Positions 17,801 to 24,889 of a stretch of DNA of 34,142 nucleotides are shown one piece after another; position 1 is the first letter of the stretch; each line of letters opens with the position of its first letter. The notes under the pieces are model-generated. The model worked only from the letters and a program-made list of their open reading frames with translations, was not told where the DNA came from and searched no databases. A program made the position numbers and the translations under genes. The stretch comes from CAVRUD01 sp963849635. GTDB taxonomy: Bacteria; Chloroflexota; Chloroflexia; Thermomicrobiales; UBA6265. The stretch lies in the NCBI GenBank assembly GCA_963849635.1, contig CAWKIA010000014.1, positions 1 to 34,142 of the forward strand, read 5' to 3'.

Positions 17801-18366
17801 AGCTCCAGAATGTCCTGCACCGTCTCGATGATCAGGACGTCGCTGCCGCCATCGACCAGACCGCGGATCTGGTCGAGGAAGAGCTCGACCACCTCGTGGA
17901 AACGGTGCTGGCCGAGCATAGGGTCTTCGGAGGCAGGCAAGAGGCCGGTCGGGCCGATGCTACCGGCGACGAAGCGCGGGCGGCTGGGGGTCGAGTACTC
18001 GTCTGCCACGCGGCGGGCGATGGCGGCGGCGGTGTAGTTCTGCTCGTAGGTGCGCTCGCCGAGACCGTATTCCTCAAGCTTGATCTGGCTGCCGCCGAAG
18101 GTGTCGGTCTCGACGATGTCGCAGCCGATCTCGAAGTAACCGGCGTGCAACCCGGCGATCAGGTCAGGTTTGACGAAGACCAGGTTCTCGTTGCAGCCCT
18201 CGAGCCCGCCGTAGTCCTCCGCCGTCAGTTGCATGTTCAGGATGGTGGCGCCCATCGAGCCGTCGTAGAGGACGACGCGCTCGCGAGCGAGATCGAGGAA
18301 ACCAGTGCGTGCTTCGGTAATGGTCGCGGGTGCGGAGGAGGTGGGGCGGGCGAGGGTGGCGGTCAT
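14836..18366 (-). CDS. metH: Cobalamin-dependent methionine synthase
   Basis: Transfers methyl from 5-methyltetrahydrofolate via cobalamin to homocysteine. 1176 residues, close to the full E. coli-type enzyme, in standard order. The homocysteine domain covers about 20-335, with zinc ligands in GLNCSTGP and GGCCGTTPEH. The pterin domain is about 355-620 (LIVGERVNTQGSRK). Next come the cap and B12 domains, with the axial-ligand motif DVHDIGKNLVNTIL near 768. Last is the SAM-binding activation domain (RVRYGYFPANSDG to GKRYSWGYPACPDLEHH). The activation domain means it can be repaired with SAM and a flavodoxin-type reductant. The ATG at 18366 has GGAGAG about ten bases upstream. It follows NDH-2 by 229 bases that hold a terminator-like hairpin. 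No frame breaks. Confidence 0.97.
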   Translation of the reverse strand: MTATLARPTSSAPATITEARTGFLDLARERVVLYDGSMGATILNMQLTAEDYGGLEGCNENLVFVKPDLIAGLHAGYFEIGCDIVETDTFGGSQIKLEEYGLGERTYEQNYTAAAIARRVADEYSTPSRPRFVAGSIGPTGLLPASEDPMLGQHRFHEVVELFLDQIRGLVDGGSDVLIIETVQDILELKAAVHAALQVRRENGIFVPLHASITLDTSGRMLLGTDIAAALNILEHLPVDIVGLNCSTGPDYMREPARYLGEYATKPVAIIPNAGIPINVNGLAAFPLEPEPLAHSLREMVESMQVSLVGGCCGTTPEHLKAVKSELERRPTNSYPAIAPRPSEAPAQIASMIRSIDLHQEPAPLIVGERVNTQGSRKVKRLVLADDYDGLLNVAASQVEEGAHALDVCVALTERADERDIMRKLVKKLALNHEAPLVIDSTEPDVIKDALEQYPGRAIVNSINMENGRERIEAVMPLAQAHGAAVIALTIDPIGMAKTADRKVEVARQIYDIVTTEYGLKPEDLIFDALTFTLATGDPEFTTSAMETIEGIRRIEEAMPGVLTILGVSNVSFGLNPPARRVLNAVFLYHCIKAGLDLAIIHPSHVLPFAEIPTEERNLAEDLIFARNPDALQHYIEHFEGRTESADSGGPDPMAEMTVRERLHFRIVSRKKEGIEDDIDEAVRESGDAVEVLNNVLLPAMKEVGDKFGAGELILPFVLQSAEAMKKAVARLETYLERQEGVTKGTVVLATVFGDVHDIGKNLVNTILTNNGYTVHDLGKQVPISRIIDKAVETNATAIGLSALLVSTSKQMPLCVKELHHAGLKFPVIIGGAAINRAYAQRTLFVDEETPYSPGVFYAKDAFEGLSLMDKIIDPDQLPTLVDTTVEVARRALDKPGRQAFSVPDEATDTQGKTVREVDPPTAPFWGVQEPTDFTLEDIWPHLDLKTLFRLHWGGKGLKDDAWDAIQEQEFLPRLQSLQQSAIAEGWLQPRVRYGYFPANSDGNDLVIFDPDNHDAEVARFPFPRQPRRERLCLADYFLPLSSGKRDVVAFQIVTVGAEATKRTESLQAAGDYSDSFYTHGLSVQSAEGMAEFIHQRIRDELRIGPETGKRYSWGYPACPDLEHHAILQPLLDFAAIGIHLTEGFQFDPEQTTAAIVVPHPDAKYYALARSGGDED

Positions 18367-18505
18367 GGGGGTGGATCTCTCCGGAGGTTGGGGCGGCTGC
18401 CCGTCTCACAGTCATTCAATGGAAGTGTACTTGACGGTTGAGGATGCGCCACGGGTTGGCGATGTTGTGGTCGCATGCCGGGCCGTCCGGAGCAGACGGA
18501 ACGAA

Positions 18506-18531
18506 GCCCCCTCCCGATACCGAGAGGGGGC
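18506..18531 (-). terminator. Terminator-like hairpin in the metH leader
   Basis: In the minus-strand RNA GCCCCCUCUC pairs with GGGAGGGGGC over ten base pairs, one of them U-G, with a six-base loop. UUCGUUCC follows. On the plus strand the wobble would be a C-A mismatch, so the RNA sense is that of ndh/metH. It lies about 140 bases before the metH ATG and 65 bases after the NDH-2 stop. It either ends the NDH-2 transcript or acts as an attenuator for metH; the sequence alone does not decide. Confidence 0.6.
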
Positions 18532-18541
18532 GGCGACCCGA

Positions 18542-18605
18542 GCAGGTGCGAGGACAGGTAGCGTCCGCAAGGATGCAAGGGTGAAAAGCCCGCCGTCACA
18601 CCTGC
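18542..18605 (+). other. Possible structured RNA element between ndh and metH
   Basis: An outer inverted repeat GCAGGTG (18542-18548) / CACCTGC (18599-18605) encloses two small hairpins. GCGUCC-GCAA-GGAUGC (18561-18576) has a GNRA tetraloop and one G-U pair. GGGU-GAAAA-GCCC (18579-18591) has one U-G pair. Both wobbles favour plus-strand RNA, opposite to the nearby genes. It overlaps the last bases of the NDH-2 gene. It matches no riboswitch class I can recognise (not cobalamin, SAM, SAH or T-box). No plus-strand gene follows. Confidence 0.3.
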
Positions 18606-20386
18606 CTGGATGACGCGGTCTGGAGCGACGGAGTACGAGTGTGCGAAGATCCAGATTTGAGTTGGGAGCGGGCGGGACTTCGCTCTCTGTCCGAATTGAT
18701 ATTGTCGTCGAGCGTTGAAGTCCACGTGTTGGGCATGTAGGTGTCGCCGGTCATCAGGCGGGCGCCACGGCCGTGAGTGAGGAAGCTTCCGAGCCACCGG
18801 GTAAACACGATGAAGCGATTCTGGAAGCCGACGAGGTAGTACAGGTGGACGATGAGCCAAACGAGCCAGGCGAGGGTGCCGCTGAAGTGGATGCCGCGTA
18901 TGTCGGCGACGGCTTTGAGGCGGCCGATGGTGGCGACGTTTCCTTTATCCAAATAAGAGAATGGGCGGCGGCTCTTGCCGGACAGCCGAGCGCGGATGAG
19001 CTTGGCGACGTAGCGGCCCTGCTGCATGGCGACCGGACAAACTCCGGGGAACTGCCGAATCTCGCCGAGGGAATCCCGGATCCGGATCATATCGCCGAGA
19101 ACGAAGACCGTTGGGTGCCCTGGGAGGGTCAAGTCCGGTCCGACGGTGACCCGTCCGGCGGAGTCGATGTCCGCGCCGGAGGCCGCGCCGAGCGATCCGG
19201 CCAGTGATGATGCGCGCACCCCGGCGGCCCAAATGATTGTGCGGGTGGGGATGCGCTCGGGCTCGGACCCGGCCGACTGGATCGTGACCGACTCTCGATC
19301 GAGGAGGAGGACGGGGCGGCCGACGATGGGGGTAACGCCGAGGCGTTCAAGGGCGCGAGCGGCACTCGAAGACAGCGACGCGGGGAAAGCGTCGAGGAGG
19401 CGATCGTTCGACTCTAGGAGAAGGATCCTCGCTTCGCGAGGGTCGATCGCGCGGAAGTCGCGGCGCAGGGTCTCACGGGCGATCTCGGCGATCTGACCCG
19501 CCAACTCGACGCCGGTTGGGCCGCCGCCGACGACCGAGAATGTGAGCCAGGCCCGGCGGCGGTCTGGATCCGGCTCGACTTCGGCCGCTTCGAACGCGGA
19601 CAGGATGCGGCGGCGGATCTCAATTGCGTCTTCGAGGGTCTTAAGACCTGGGGCGACGGGTTGCCATTCGTCGTGGCCAAAGTAGGTGTGGGTGGCGCCG
19701 GCCGCGACGATGAGCGTGTCGTAGGGGACCGCATCGCCGGCGTCGCCGTTGGCGAGATGTCCGAGGAGAACTTGGCTCCCGGTGAGGTCGAATCCGGTGA
19801 CCTCGCCCAGCACGACGCGAACGTTTCGCTGCCGCTTGAGGATGGCGCGGAGGGGCGAGGCGATCTCGCTGGCGGCAAGGGAGCCGGTGGCGACCTGGTA
19901 AAGAAGGGGTTGGAAGAGGTGGAAGTTGCGGCGGTCGATCAGGGTGATGTCGACCGGGGCCCGCCGGAGACCACGGACGGCCTGGAGGCCGGAGAATCCG
20001 CCTCCGACGACGACAACTCGATGGCGGCCAGACCCATTCGCCGGGGAGGATGCGGGCGCCAACTGGGAGTGCAGGTTGCGGCGGCCATTTCCCGCGGCCG
20101 GGTGGTGGGTGTGGCCGTTGCTGGTGGCGGCCGCGTTCACGACCGCGCCGGCCAGCGCAAAGATGAGAAAGAATCGGGCGACGTACCAGTCGAACACTCC
20201 CTTGTTGGGAGCCGCCAGGATCTGGTCCGGGGCGGCGTGGGAAAGTCCGGATGGTTGCAAAATCTGCGGCGTCAGGAGTGTAAGGGTGGCGATCACCGCG
20301 GCGATCGCGATCAGGGTGAGTGCGAAGCGCCGGGAGATGCTCCCGTTCAAATCGAAGATTGCAGGGACGTTGGTGATGTCGGCCAT
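18596..20386 (-). CDS. ndh: Type II NADH dehydrogenase with N-terminal membrane extension
   Basis: 596 residues from ATG 20386 (GAGGA six bases upstream). The core is a two-dinucleotide-fold flavoprotein. FAD site VVVVGGGFSGLQAVRGL is at 124-140, followed by acidic FAD-ribose contact LIDRRNFHLFQPLLYQVATG. The NADH site VVGGGPTGVELAG is at 285-297, and VFVLGDM lies later. The C-terminal amphipathic membrane-binding segment (AWLVWLIVHLYYLVGFQNRF) and GRGARLMTG match NDH-2. It oxidises NADH and reduces quinone without pumping protons. Unusual are about 120 residues before the FAD fold. They hold two likely transmembrane helices (about 21-40 and 66-86) and a His/Asn/Ser-rich linker. About 45 extra polar residues also follow the usual end. 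A small membrane protein gene lies just upstream on the same strand. Confidence 0.93.
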   Translation of the reverse strand: MADITNVPAIFDLNGSISRRFALTLIAIAAVIATLTLLTPQILQPSGLSHAAPDQILAAPNKGVFDWYVARFFLIFALAGAVVNAAATSNGHTHHPAAGNGRRNLHSQLAPASSPANGSGRHRVVVVGGGFSGLQAVRGLRRAPVDITLIDRRNFHLFQPLLYQVATGSLAASEIASPLRAILKRQRNVRVVLGEVTGFDLTGSQVLLGHLANGDAGDAVPYDTLIVAAGATHTYFGHDEWQPVAPGLKTLEDAIEIRRRILSAFEAAEVEPDPDRRRAWLTFSVVGGGPTGVELAGQIAEIARETLRRDFRAIDPREARILLLESNDRLLDAFPASLSSSAARALERLGVTPIVGRPVLLLDRESVTIQSAGSEPERIPTRTIIWAAGVRASSLAGSLGAASGADIDSAGRVTVGPDLTLPGHPTVFVLGDMIRIRDSLGEIRQFPGVCPVAMQQGRYVAKLIRARLSGKSRRPFSYLDKGNVATIGRLKAVADIRGIHFSGTLAWLVWLIVHLYYLVGFQNRFIVFTRWLGSFLTHGRGARLMTGDTYMPNTWTSTLDDNINSDRERSPARSQLKSGSSHTRTPSLQTASSRQV

Positions 20387-20432
20387 GTCGTGTCCTCGTT
20401 CTCGGGAGAATGAAGGGGAACGTGACCCGGGG

Positions 20433-20831
20433 TTAGGGATGCGCACGGGCGGGACGGGACGGGTCGGTATGAAGGGCCGCGCGGAGGGCGAAGCCGCCGA
20501 CCGCCGCGACCAGCCAGCCGCCGGAGGCCGGTGTCAGGACGATGAGCGGTACGGCGATGGCAAGAAGCCATGCCCCGAGCCTCGCCGGGACGCGCCCAGT
20601 CTCTCGCGCACTCCAGCGAGCGCCTTCGCCGAGGGCCAGGAGTCCCGCGCCGGCGACCATGTACCAGACCCATGCCTCGCGCTCGGAGTCGGTCCCGATC
20701 GCGTTCACGATCCCGTCGCCGACGATGCCGCGAAGGTTATTGCTCGCGCCGAGCGTGATTACTCCAAGTATCAGGTGGATGATGGCGGTTGCGGTGATAA
20801 GACGTGGAACCCATCGAATCGGATCGTTCAT
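20433..20831 (-). CDS. Small four-helix membrane protein (DUF6463-like)
   Basis: 132 residues from ATG 20831, with GGAGG eight bases upstream. Four hydrophobic stretches are visible: LITATAIIHLILGVITLG, VWYMVAGAGLLALGEG, GAWLLAIAVPLIVLTP and GGWLVAAVGGFALRAA. The pattern MNDPIRWVPRLITATAIIHL with a mid-protein WYMVAGxxL is like DUF6463 membrane proteins, which often sit beside TetR regulators. No enzymatic residues are evident. It is divergent from the TetR gene with two palindromic operator-like sites between them. It is therefore the likely direct target, with ndh 46 bases downstream possibly in the same transcript. Confidence 0.75.
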   Translation of the reverse strand: MNDPIRWVPRLITATAIIHLILGVITLGASNNLRGIVGDGIVNAIGTDSEREAWVWYMVAGAGLLALGEGARWSARETGRVPARLGAWLLAIAVPLIVLTPASGGWLVAAVGGFALRAALHTDPSRPARAHP

Positions 20832-20865
20832 GCCTGGGGCCTCCGTGGGGACCGGACCACCCGAT

Positions 20866-20883
20866 CCATACGGTTGCGTATGG
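20866..20883. promoter_or_regulatory. TetR operator candidate, site 1
   Basis: A perfect 18-bp palindrome: CCATACG, spacer GTTG, CGTATGG. It lies 35 bases upstream of the small membrane protein ATG and 55 bases before the TetR ATG. Its core, ATACG-N4-CGTAT (20868-20881), recurs at site 2 with a different spacer, which argues for a real binding site. Confidence 0.8.
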
Positions 20884-20907
20884 TAGACCCGGTGGGCGCA
20901 CTTGTCA

Positions 20908-20921
20908 ATACGCCACCGTAT
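20908..20921. promoter_or_regulatory. TetR operator candidate, site 2
   Basis: A second ATACG-N4-CGTAT core with spacer CCAC. Its centre is 40 bases from the centre of site 1, close to four helical turns, so both sites lie on one DNA face. It lies just before the TetR start, as expected for autorepression. Confidence 0.8.
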
Positions 20922-20937
20922 GGTGGATGATGGGTTC

Positions 20938-21573
20938 ATGGAGAACGAGCAACGCGATGGCCGGGCGGGCGCCCTAACCGCGGACGATTGGATCGTGGCG
21001 GCGGACCGGGCGATTGAGGAGAGCGGGGTCAGCGCGGTCGCGGTGGAGCCGCTGGCGCGACGCTTGGGGGTGACCAAGGGGAGCTTCTACTGGCACTTCA
21101 AGAACCGCAACGCGCTGTTGGAGGCGACCCTGTTGCGGTGGGAGCAGGAGCGGACGGAGGCGGTGATTGCCATGGTGGAGGGCGTCTCCGATCCGAGAAG
21201 ACGGCTCGAGTTGCTGGTCGGCGAGGCGCTGGCCGATCAGCGGCGAGGGCGACAAACGGCCCTGGGGGGCACGCAGATGGTCGGCTTCCGGCACGCGTTC
21301 AACTTGGCGATCGGCGACGCTTCCGAAGATCCGATCGTTGGGCCGGTATTGCGACGGGTCACGGGGCGCCGGCTGGACTTTCTCACGGAGTGCTACGTGG
21401 GTTTGGGGGTCGATCCGGAGTCGGCGCGGCGGTGGGCGCTAACTGCTTACGCGGTCTATCTGGGAACGCTGCGCCTGATGCGGGAGGCACCGGATCGCCT
21501 GCCGCAAGGGGAAGCGTACGCGGAATACCTGCGCCAGATTGTCGCGGCGCTTGTTCCGGAAACGTCGAGCTGA
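20938..21573 (+). CDS. TetR family transcriptional regulator
   Basis: 211 residues from ATG 20938; an ATG at 20920 would add six residues but overlaps operator site 2. The N-terminal helix-turn-helix is typical: VAVEPLARRLGVTKGSFYWH followed by FKNRNALLEA. The C-terminal ligand domain (about 70-211) is not recognisable beyond the family. Its low similarity to known subfamilies prevents naming a ligand. It is divergent from the DUF6463-like gene, with two matching palindromes in the 106-base interval. It is likely an autorepressor that also controls the membrane protein, and perhaps ndh. No strong ribosome site was seen before either start. Confidence 0.92.
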   Translation: MENEQRDGRAGALTADDWIVAADRAIEESGVSAVAVEPLARRLGVTKGSFYWHFKNRNALLEATLLRWEQERTEAVIAMVEGVSDPRRRLELLVGEALADQRRGRQTALGGTQMVGFRHAFNLAIGDASEDPIVGPVLRRVTGRRLDFLTECYVGLGVDPESARRWALTAYAVYLGTLRLMREAPDRLPQGEAYAEYLRQIVAALVPETSS

Positions 21574-21645
21574 TCGTTGCACGGGCTGTGTGCCGGCTGA
21601 CGCCGGACGGTTGGTGCGTCACTTCAGCACGTTGGGGGGTTGAAA

Positions 21646-21666
21646 GTGCGTCTCGCTTGGACGCAC
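21646..21666 (+). terminator. Hairpin after tetR
   Basis: GTGCGTC and GACGCAC form a perfect 7-bp stem with a seven-base loop, 73 bases after the TetR stop and before the Rrf2 promoter. No T run follows. It is a weak terminator candidate separating the two plus-strand units. Confidence 0.4.
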
Positions 21667-21689
21667 GCAGATCGAACAAGAAGTGGGGG

Positions 21690-21727
21690 TTGACGCTGCC
21701 GACTTAATGTAACACTATGAGTTACAT
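21690..21727 (+). promoter_or_regulatory. Promoter and Rrf2 operator
   Basis: TTGACG at 21690-21695 makes a good -35; the -10 at 21713-21718 (CACTAT) is weak at 17-base spacing. The palindrome ATGTAAC-N7-GTTACAT (21707-21727) covers the -10 and the first codons of the Rrf2 gene. Perfect seven-base arms with a seven-base spacer fit a dimeric Rrf2 repressor that blocks its own promoter. There is no room for a leader with a ribosome site, so the mRNA may be leaderless. Confidence 0.7.
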
Positions 21728-22175
21728 GAGACGAGATGATCGCCTGACCCTGACCCTCCATCTGCTGCTCCATATGGCGCAGCAGCCCAAGCATGCCATG
21801 ACCTCTCAGGAGATGGCCGTCTGTGCCCAGACCAATCCGGTCGTGGTCAGGCGGGCGTTGGCCGGGCTGCGGGAAGCCGGGATCGTCTCGTCCGTGAAAG
21901 GTCATGGGGGTGGATGGGGTCTGTCCCGGCCTCCGGCCGAGATCAGCCTGGACGAGGTGCAGCGGGCGCTGGGCGTGCGCGTCGTGGCGATGACAACGTC
22001 GGACCAGCGGCCGGGCTGCCTGGTCGAGCAGGCGGTCAAACGTGCGCTCGATGATGCGATCGCAGAGGCAGCCCGGGTGCTGGATGAGCGCCTGGCGGCG
22101 ATCACCCTGGCCGACCTGGCGGCGGACATTGCCCATGTCCATGGTGTGCCATTTCGGATGAGAGGAGCGTCCTGA
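21717..22175 (+). CDS. Rrf2 family transcriptional regulator
   Basis: 152 residues from ATG 21717; ATG 21726 gives 149 (MRRDDRLTLTLHLLLHMAQQ) and is the more usual family start. The winged helix is clear: MAVCAQTNPVVVRRALAGLR, then EAGIVSSVKGHGGGWGLSRP, the Rrf2 wing signature. It lacks the three clustered cysteines of iron-sulfur IscR/NsrR. It has one Cys in the DNA-binding helix (VCAQTN) and one near the middle (RPGCLVEQ), so it resembles the YwnA/redox-thiol branch. It is followed after one base by a flavoprotein with a CPYC motif, so the pair probably forms a redox-responsive operon. Its own operator overlaps its start. Confidence 0.92.
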   Translation: MSYMRRDDRLTLTLHLLLHMAQQPKHAMTSQEMAVCAQTNPVVVRRALAGLREAGIVSSVKGHGGGWGLSRPPAEISLDEVQRALGVRVVAMTTSDQRPGCLVEQAVKRALDDAIAEAARVLDERLAAITLADLAADIAHVHGVPFRMRGAS

Positions 22176-22176
22176 T

Positions 22177-23106
22177 ATGCCGTATGACGCAATTGTGGTC
22201 GGTGGAAGCTATGCCGGGTTGTCCGCCGCGATGCAATTGGCCCGCGCCCGGCGACAGGTGTTGATCGTCGATGCGGGATTGCCCCGGAACCGGTTCGCGG
22301 CGACGGGCCACGGATTTTTCGGGCAGGATGGCCGGCCACCACTCGATATCCTGCGGGATGCCACCCGGCTGGTGCTCGCGTACCCCACGGTCGAACTCGT
22401 TGCGGACGAGGTCGTGACGGCGGGGAACGATGGTGGCGGATTCGCCGTCACGCTGGCCAGCGGCCGGACGGAGCGCGCGGCCCGCCTGGTGCTCGCCACC
22501 GGCGTCCGCGATGAGCTGCCCGACGTGCCCGGCCTGAAGGAACGGTGGGGAGTGACGGTCCTGCACTGCCCCTATTGCCATGGCTTCGAGGTCGCCGATC
22601 GACCACTCGGCATCCTGGCGAACCACTCGCTTTCGGCCCATCAGGGCATTCTCATTCCGGACTGGGGACCAACCACCTACTTCACGCAGGGGATCTACGA
22701 ACCCGAGCCGGACGAACTTGCCCAGATGACAGCACGTGGCGTCCAGATCGAGCGAGCGCCGATCGTCGAGCTGCTGGGCCCAGCGCCGGAGCTCGAAGCG
22801 GTTCGCCTGAGCGACGGCCGCGTCGTGGCGATCCACGCGGTCTTCACGGCGCCGCGGATCTCGCTGGCGAGCTCCCTAGCGGAGCAGCTCGGGTGCGCGA
22901 TCGAGGACGGCCCGCTGGGACCATACGTTCGCGTTGACGACCGCAAGCGAACGTCTATCGAGGGCGTCTTCGCCGCCGGCGATGCTGCCGCGCAGATGCA
23001 CAACGCGACCTTTGCCTCGGCCGCCGGCGTGATGGCGGGGGTCGGAGTCCACCAGTCCCTCATCATGGAAGCAGCGACCGCGAGTCTGGATTCCAAAGCT
23101 GCCTGA
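22177..23106 (+). CDS. Thioredoxin-reductase-like FAD oxidoreductase
   Basis: 309 residues. The N-terminal FAD fold is MPYDAIVVGGSYAGLSAAMQ. The redox centre CPYC is Cys131/Cys134 (LHCPYCHGFE), and the C-terminal FAD motif is VFAAGDAAAQMHNATFASAA. Its layout is that of thioredoxin reductase. However, the central domain reads PLGILANHSLSAHQGILIPD, which lacks the GxGxxA/G nucleotide motif and the HRRxxxR NADPH contacts. This is like the dithiol-oxidase relatives of TrxR, which use FAD and disulfide chemistry, some with oxygen. It overlaps the Rrf2 operon (one-base gap; a GAGAGGAG ribosome site lies inside the Rrf2 end), so expression is coupled. The natural dithiol substrate is unknown. Confidence 0.9.
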   Translation: MPYDAIVVGGSYAGLSAAMQLARARRQVLIVDAGLPRNRFAATGHGFFGQDGRPPLDILRDATRLVLAYPTVELVADEVVTAGNDGGGFAVTLASGRTERAARLVLATGVRDELPDVPGLKERWGVTVLHCPYCHGFEVADRPLGILANHSLSAHQGILIPDWGPTTYFTQGIYEPEPDELAQMTARGVQIERAPIVELLGPAPELEAVRLSDGRVVAIHAVFTAPRISLASSLAEQLGCAIEDGPLGPYVRVDDRKRTSIEGVFAAGDAAAQMHNATFASAAGVMAGVGVHQSLIMEAATASLDSKAA

Positions 23107-23111
23107 TCGAG

Positions 23112-23138
23112 CCGGCCGGAGCACAACTCCCCGGCCGG
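23112..23138. terminator. Bidirectional hairpin between convergent genes
   Basis: CCGGCCGG at 23112-23119 and 23131-23138 pair over an 11-base loop, just after the flavoprotein stop and before the propeller gene end. It is placed where both convergent transcripts should stop. The T content after it is modest (TGCTTGTTG). Confidence 0.55.
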
Positions 23139-23183
23139 TGCTTGTTGCCCATTGACCGCGAGCGGCAGAGCTCTGGAGTTTTC

Positions 23184-24768
23184 TTAGGGAGCCGCGACAA
23201 CGGTTAGCACTGCTGCGTCGACGGCGATGGCGTGGCGCAAACCGTCCGAGCCGATGACCTCGGCCTGGAAGCGCATGGTGCGAGGGCCAGCATCGTCCTC
23301 GCGGGTGGTCACTGCCGAGTAGACGAGGGCATCGTTGCTGTAGACGTCGTCGTTGGCGCGTGCGTCGCCGGCGGTACCGTCGTCGAGCAGCACCACCGAG
23401 CGGGCCACGTTGACGTCGGTGATCCCATCCAAAAGCGCGATAACTCCGACGCCTACGAGCTCGCCGTCGTAGGCGACCTTGGCGGTCGCAGTCGCCCGCT
23501 CATCCGCGCCGATGGTGAGTTCGCCCGGGTCGATCGAGGTCTCAAGGATCTGGGGGGCATTGCCGCTATCGGCTGGACCGATGTCCAGGATTGCAATCTG
23601 CTCGTGCTGATTGGCGCAATCGGCGCACCGAATGGTGTTCATCGCGTAGAGGACTCGGGTGGCGTCGGCGTTCATGCTGGCGCCGGGCATGCCTTCGGCG
23701 AGGACGGCGGTGTGGCCGTCGACGCCGGGAGTGGCGATGGCGAGTTGACGGGTGTCGCCGGTCTCGGTGTCGATGAGGAGACTGCTCGGGGTGACGAGCA
23801 ACGCGGAGCCGTCGTCAGAGAGGCGGAGGACGTCCTCGAAGCCGGAGCCGGTATTGGAGGTGAGAATCTCGGGCTCGCCGCCGGTGAAGGGGAGGACGCT
23901 GATCTCGTCGACGCCGCCATCGAGGGGGAGGGTACGGAGGGCAACGGTTTCGCCGTTACCGGACAGGGCAAGGCTTGGGACGTGGGCGAAGGGGCCGGCG
24001 AGGTTGCGGAGGTTGCTGCCGTCGCCAGCAACGGCGAAGGCGTGTAAGCCGAGCGGGCCGATGGAGTTGAAGACGACTTCGTCTCCTGAGGAGGAGATGT
24101 CGAGGGGTTTGCTGCCGCCGAAGAAGCAGCAGGCGGTGTCGGCGTTTGCCGTGTCCATGACGTCGTCGATGTCGGCGGCCGAGACGATGTGGCGCAGGTT
24201 CTCGCCGTCGGTGTCAATGGCCCAAACGCCGCGGGGGATGGGATCGCCGCCGACGGTGGCCGTGCCACGACTGACGAGAAAGAAGACGGTGTCGCCATCG
24301 GCGGTCAGGCGAATGGGGCCGCAGTTCGTTAGAGGCTAGGACGAGGAGTTCGCGGGCACCGGATTGGTCCGCGACGCGAAGCTGGATCGAGTCGCTGGAG
24401 ACGACGACCGAACCGTCCTCATTGATGTCGACAAGCGACGAGCAAAAGCAGAGCGTCTTGTAGGAATCAACCTCGGTCAGCGGACCTCCCTCGGCGTCCA
24501 TGGTGAAAATCCGGTTGGGCGTGGTTTCGTCACCTGTACCAGGCGCGTCTGCGAAGACCGCCACCTGGCCATCGGCACTTAGTTCCGGGTCGGCGACGCC
24601 GTAAACATCGGCGCCGAGGTCGGTGATCTGGTGGTAGACGAGGGTATCTGGGTCGGCGGCCACCTGGGCCGATGAGACCGAGGGAGCAAAGATCGACAGA
24701 ATCGCGACGGTCGCGGCGATCAGGCGGAACGCAGTGCGGTGAACCCGTGCGGACATAGACCGGGTCAT
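23184..24768 (-). pseudogene. Secreted seven-repeat propeller protein, copy B, one frame break
   Basis: Starts at ATG 24768 (GGAGG six bases upstream) with a signal peptide (FRLIAATVAILSIFAPSVSS, then AQVAA). It continues with PD40/TolB-like repeats of the S-x-DG type (PELSADGQVAVFAD, VDINEDGSVVVSS and so on). An extra base near 24321 breaks the frame after LLVLASNEL. The downstream frame continues GPIRLTADGDTVFFLVSRG and on to the end. 1585 bases equals 528 codons plus one, and the repaired 527 residues match copy A (529). The three Cys pairs of copy A are all kept: CFC, CCFF, CADC. The C-terminus has the Ig-like VVLLDDGTAGDARANDDVYS motif. It is probably a secreted or lipid-free surface protein; function unknown. 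Copy A lies immediately upstream on the same strand. Confidence 0.75.
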
Positions 24769-24874
24769 CGGTGTCCTCCAAGGCGCGAGTGATGCAACGA
24801 GACGCCGCCGCTGACTGGCGGCACGTGTGCAGTCTGTGCCACCCAGATCACAGTACTTTTTCTGTTTTTCGTGT

Positions 24875-24889
24875 TCGTCAATCATACGA
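24875..24889. promoter_or_regulatory. Shared palindrome upstream of propeller copy B
   Basis: TCGT-N7-ACGA inside an 18-base block (24874-24891) that matches 15 of 18 bases upstream of copy A (26775-26792). It lies about 106 bases before the copy B ATG, and is flanked by an AT-rich stretch in both copies. Likely a shared regulator site carried along by the duplication. Confidence 0.5.

Noticed and set aside
17410..18441. 343-residue plus-strand open frame opposite metH
   Set aside because: Antisense shadow of the metH homocysteine domain in GC-rich DNA; no motif.
18561..18590. Resemblance to RNase P RNA (hairpin with GCAA loop followed by AAGGGTGAAA)
   Set aside because: The other conserved RNase P blocks are missing and the element is far too short.
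18541..18610. Cobalamin riboswitch upstream of metH
   Set aside because: No GCCACTG-type B12 box core and only about 65 bases; the ACACCTGCC piece alone is not enough.
22102..22836. 244-residue minus-strand open frame opposite the flavoprotein
   Set aside because: Shadow of a clearly conserved plus-strand gene.
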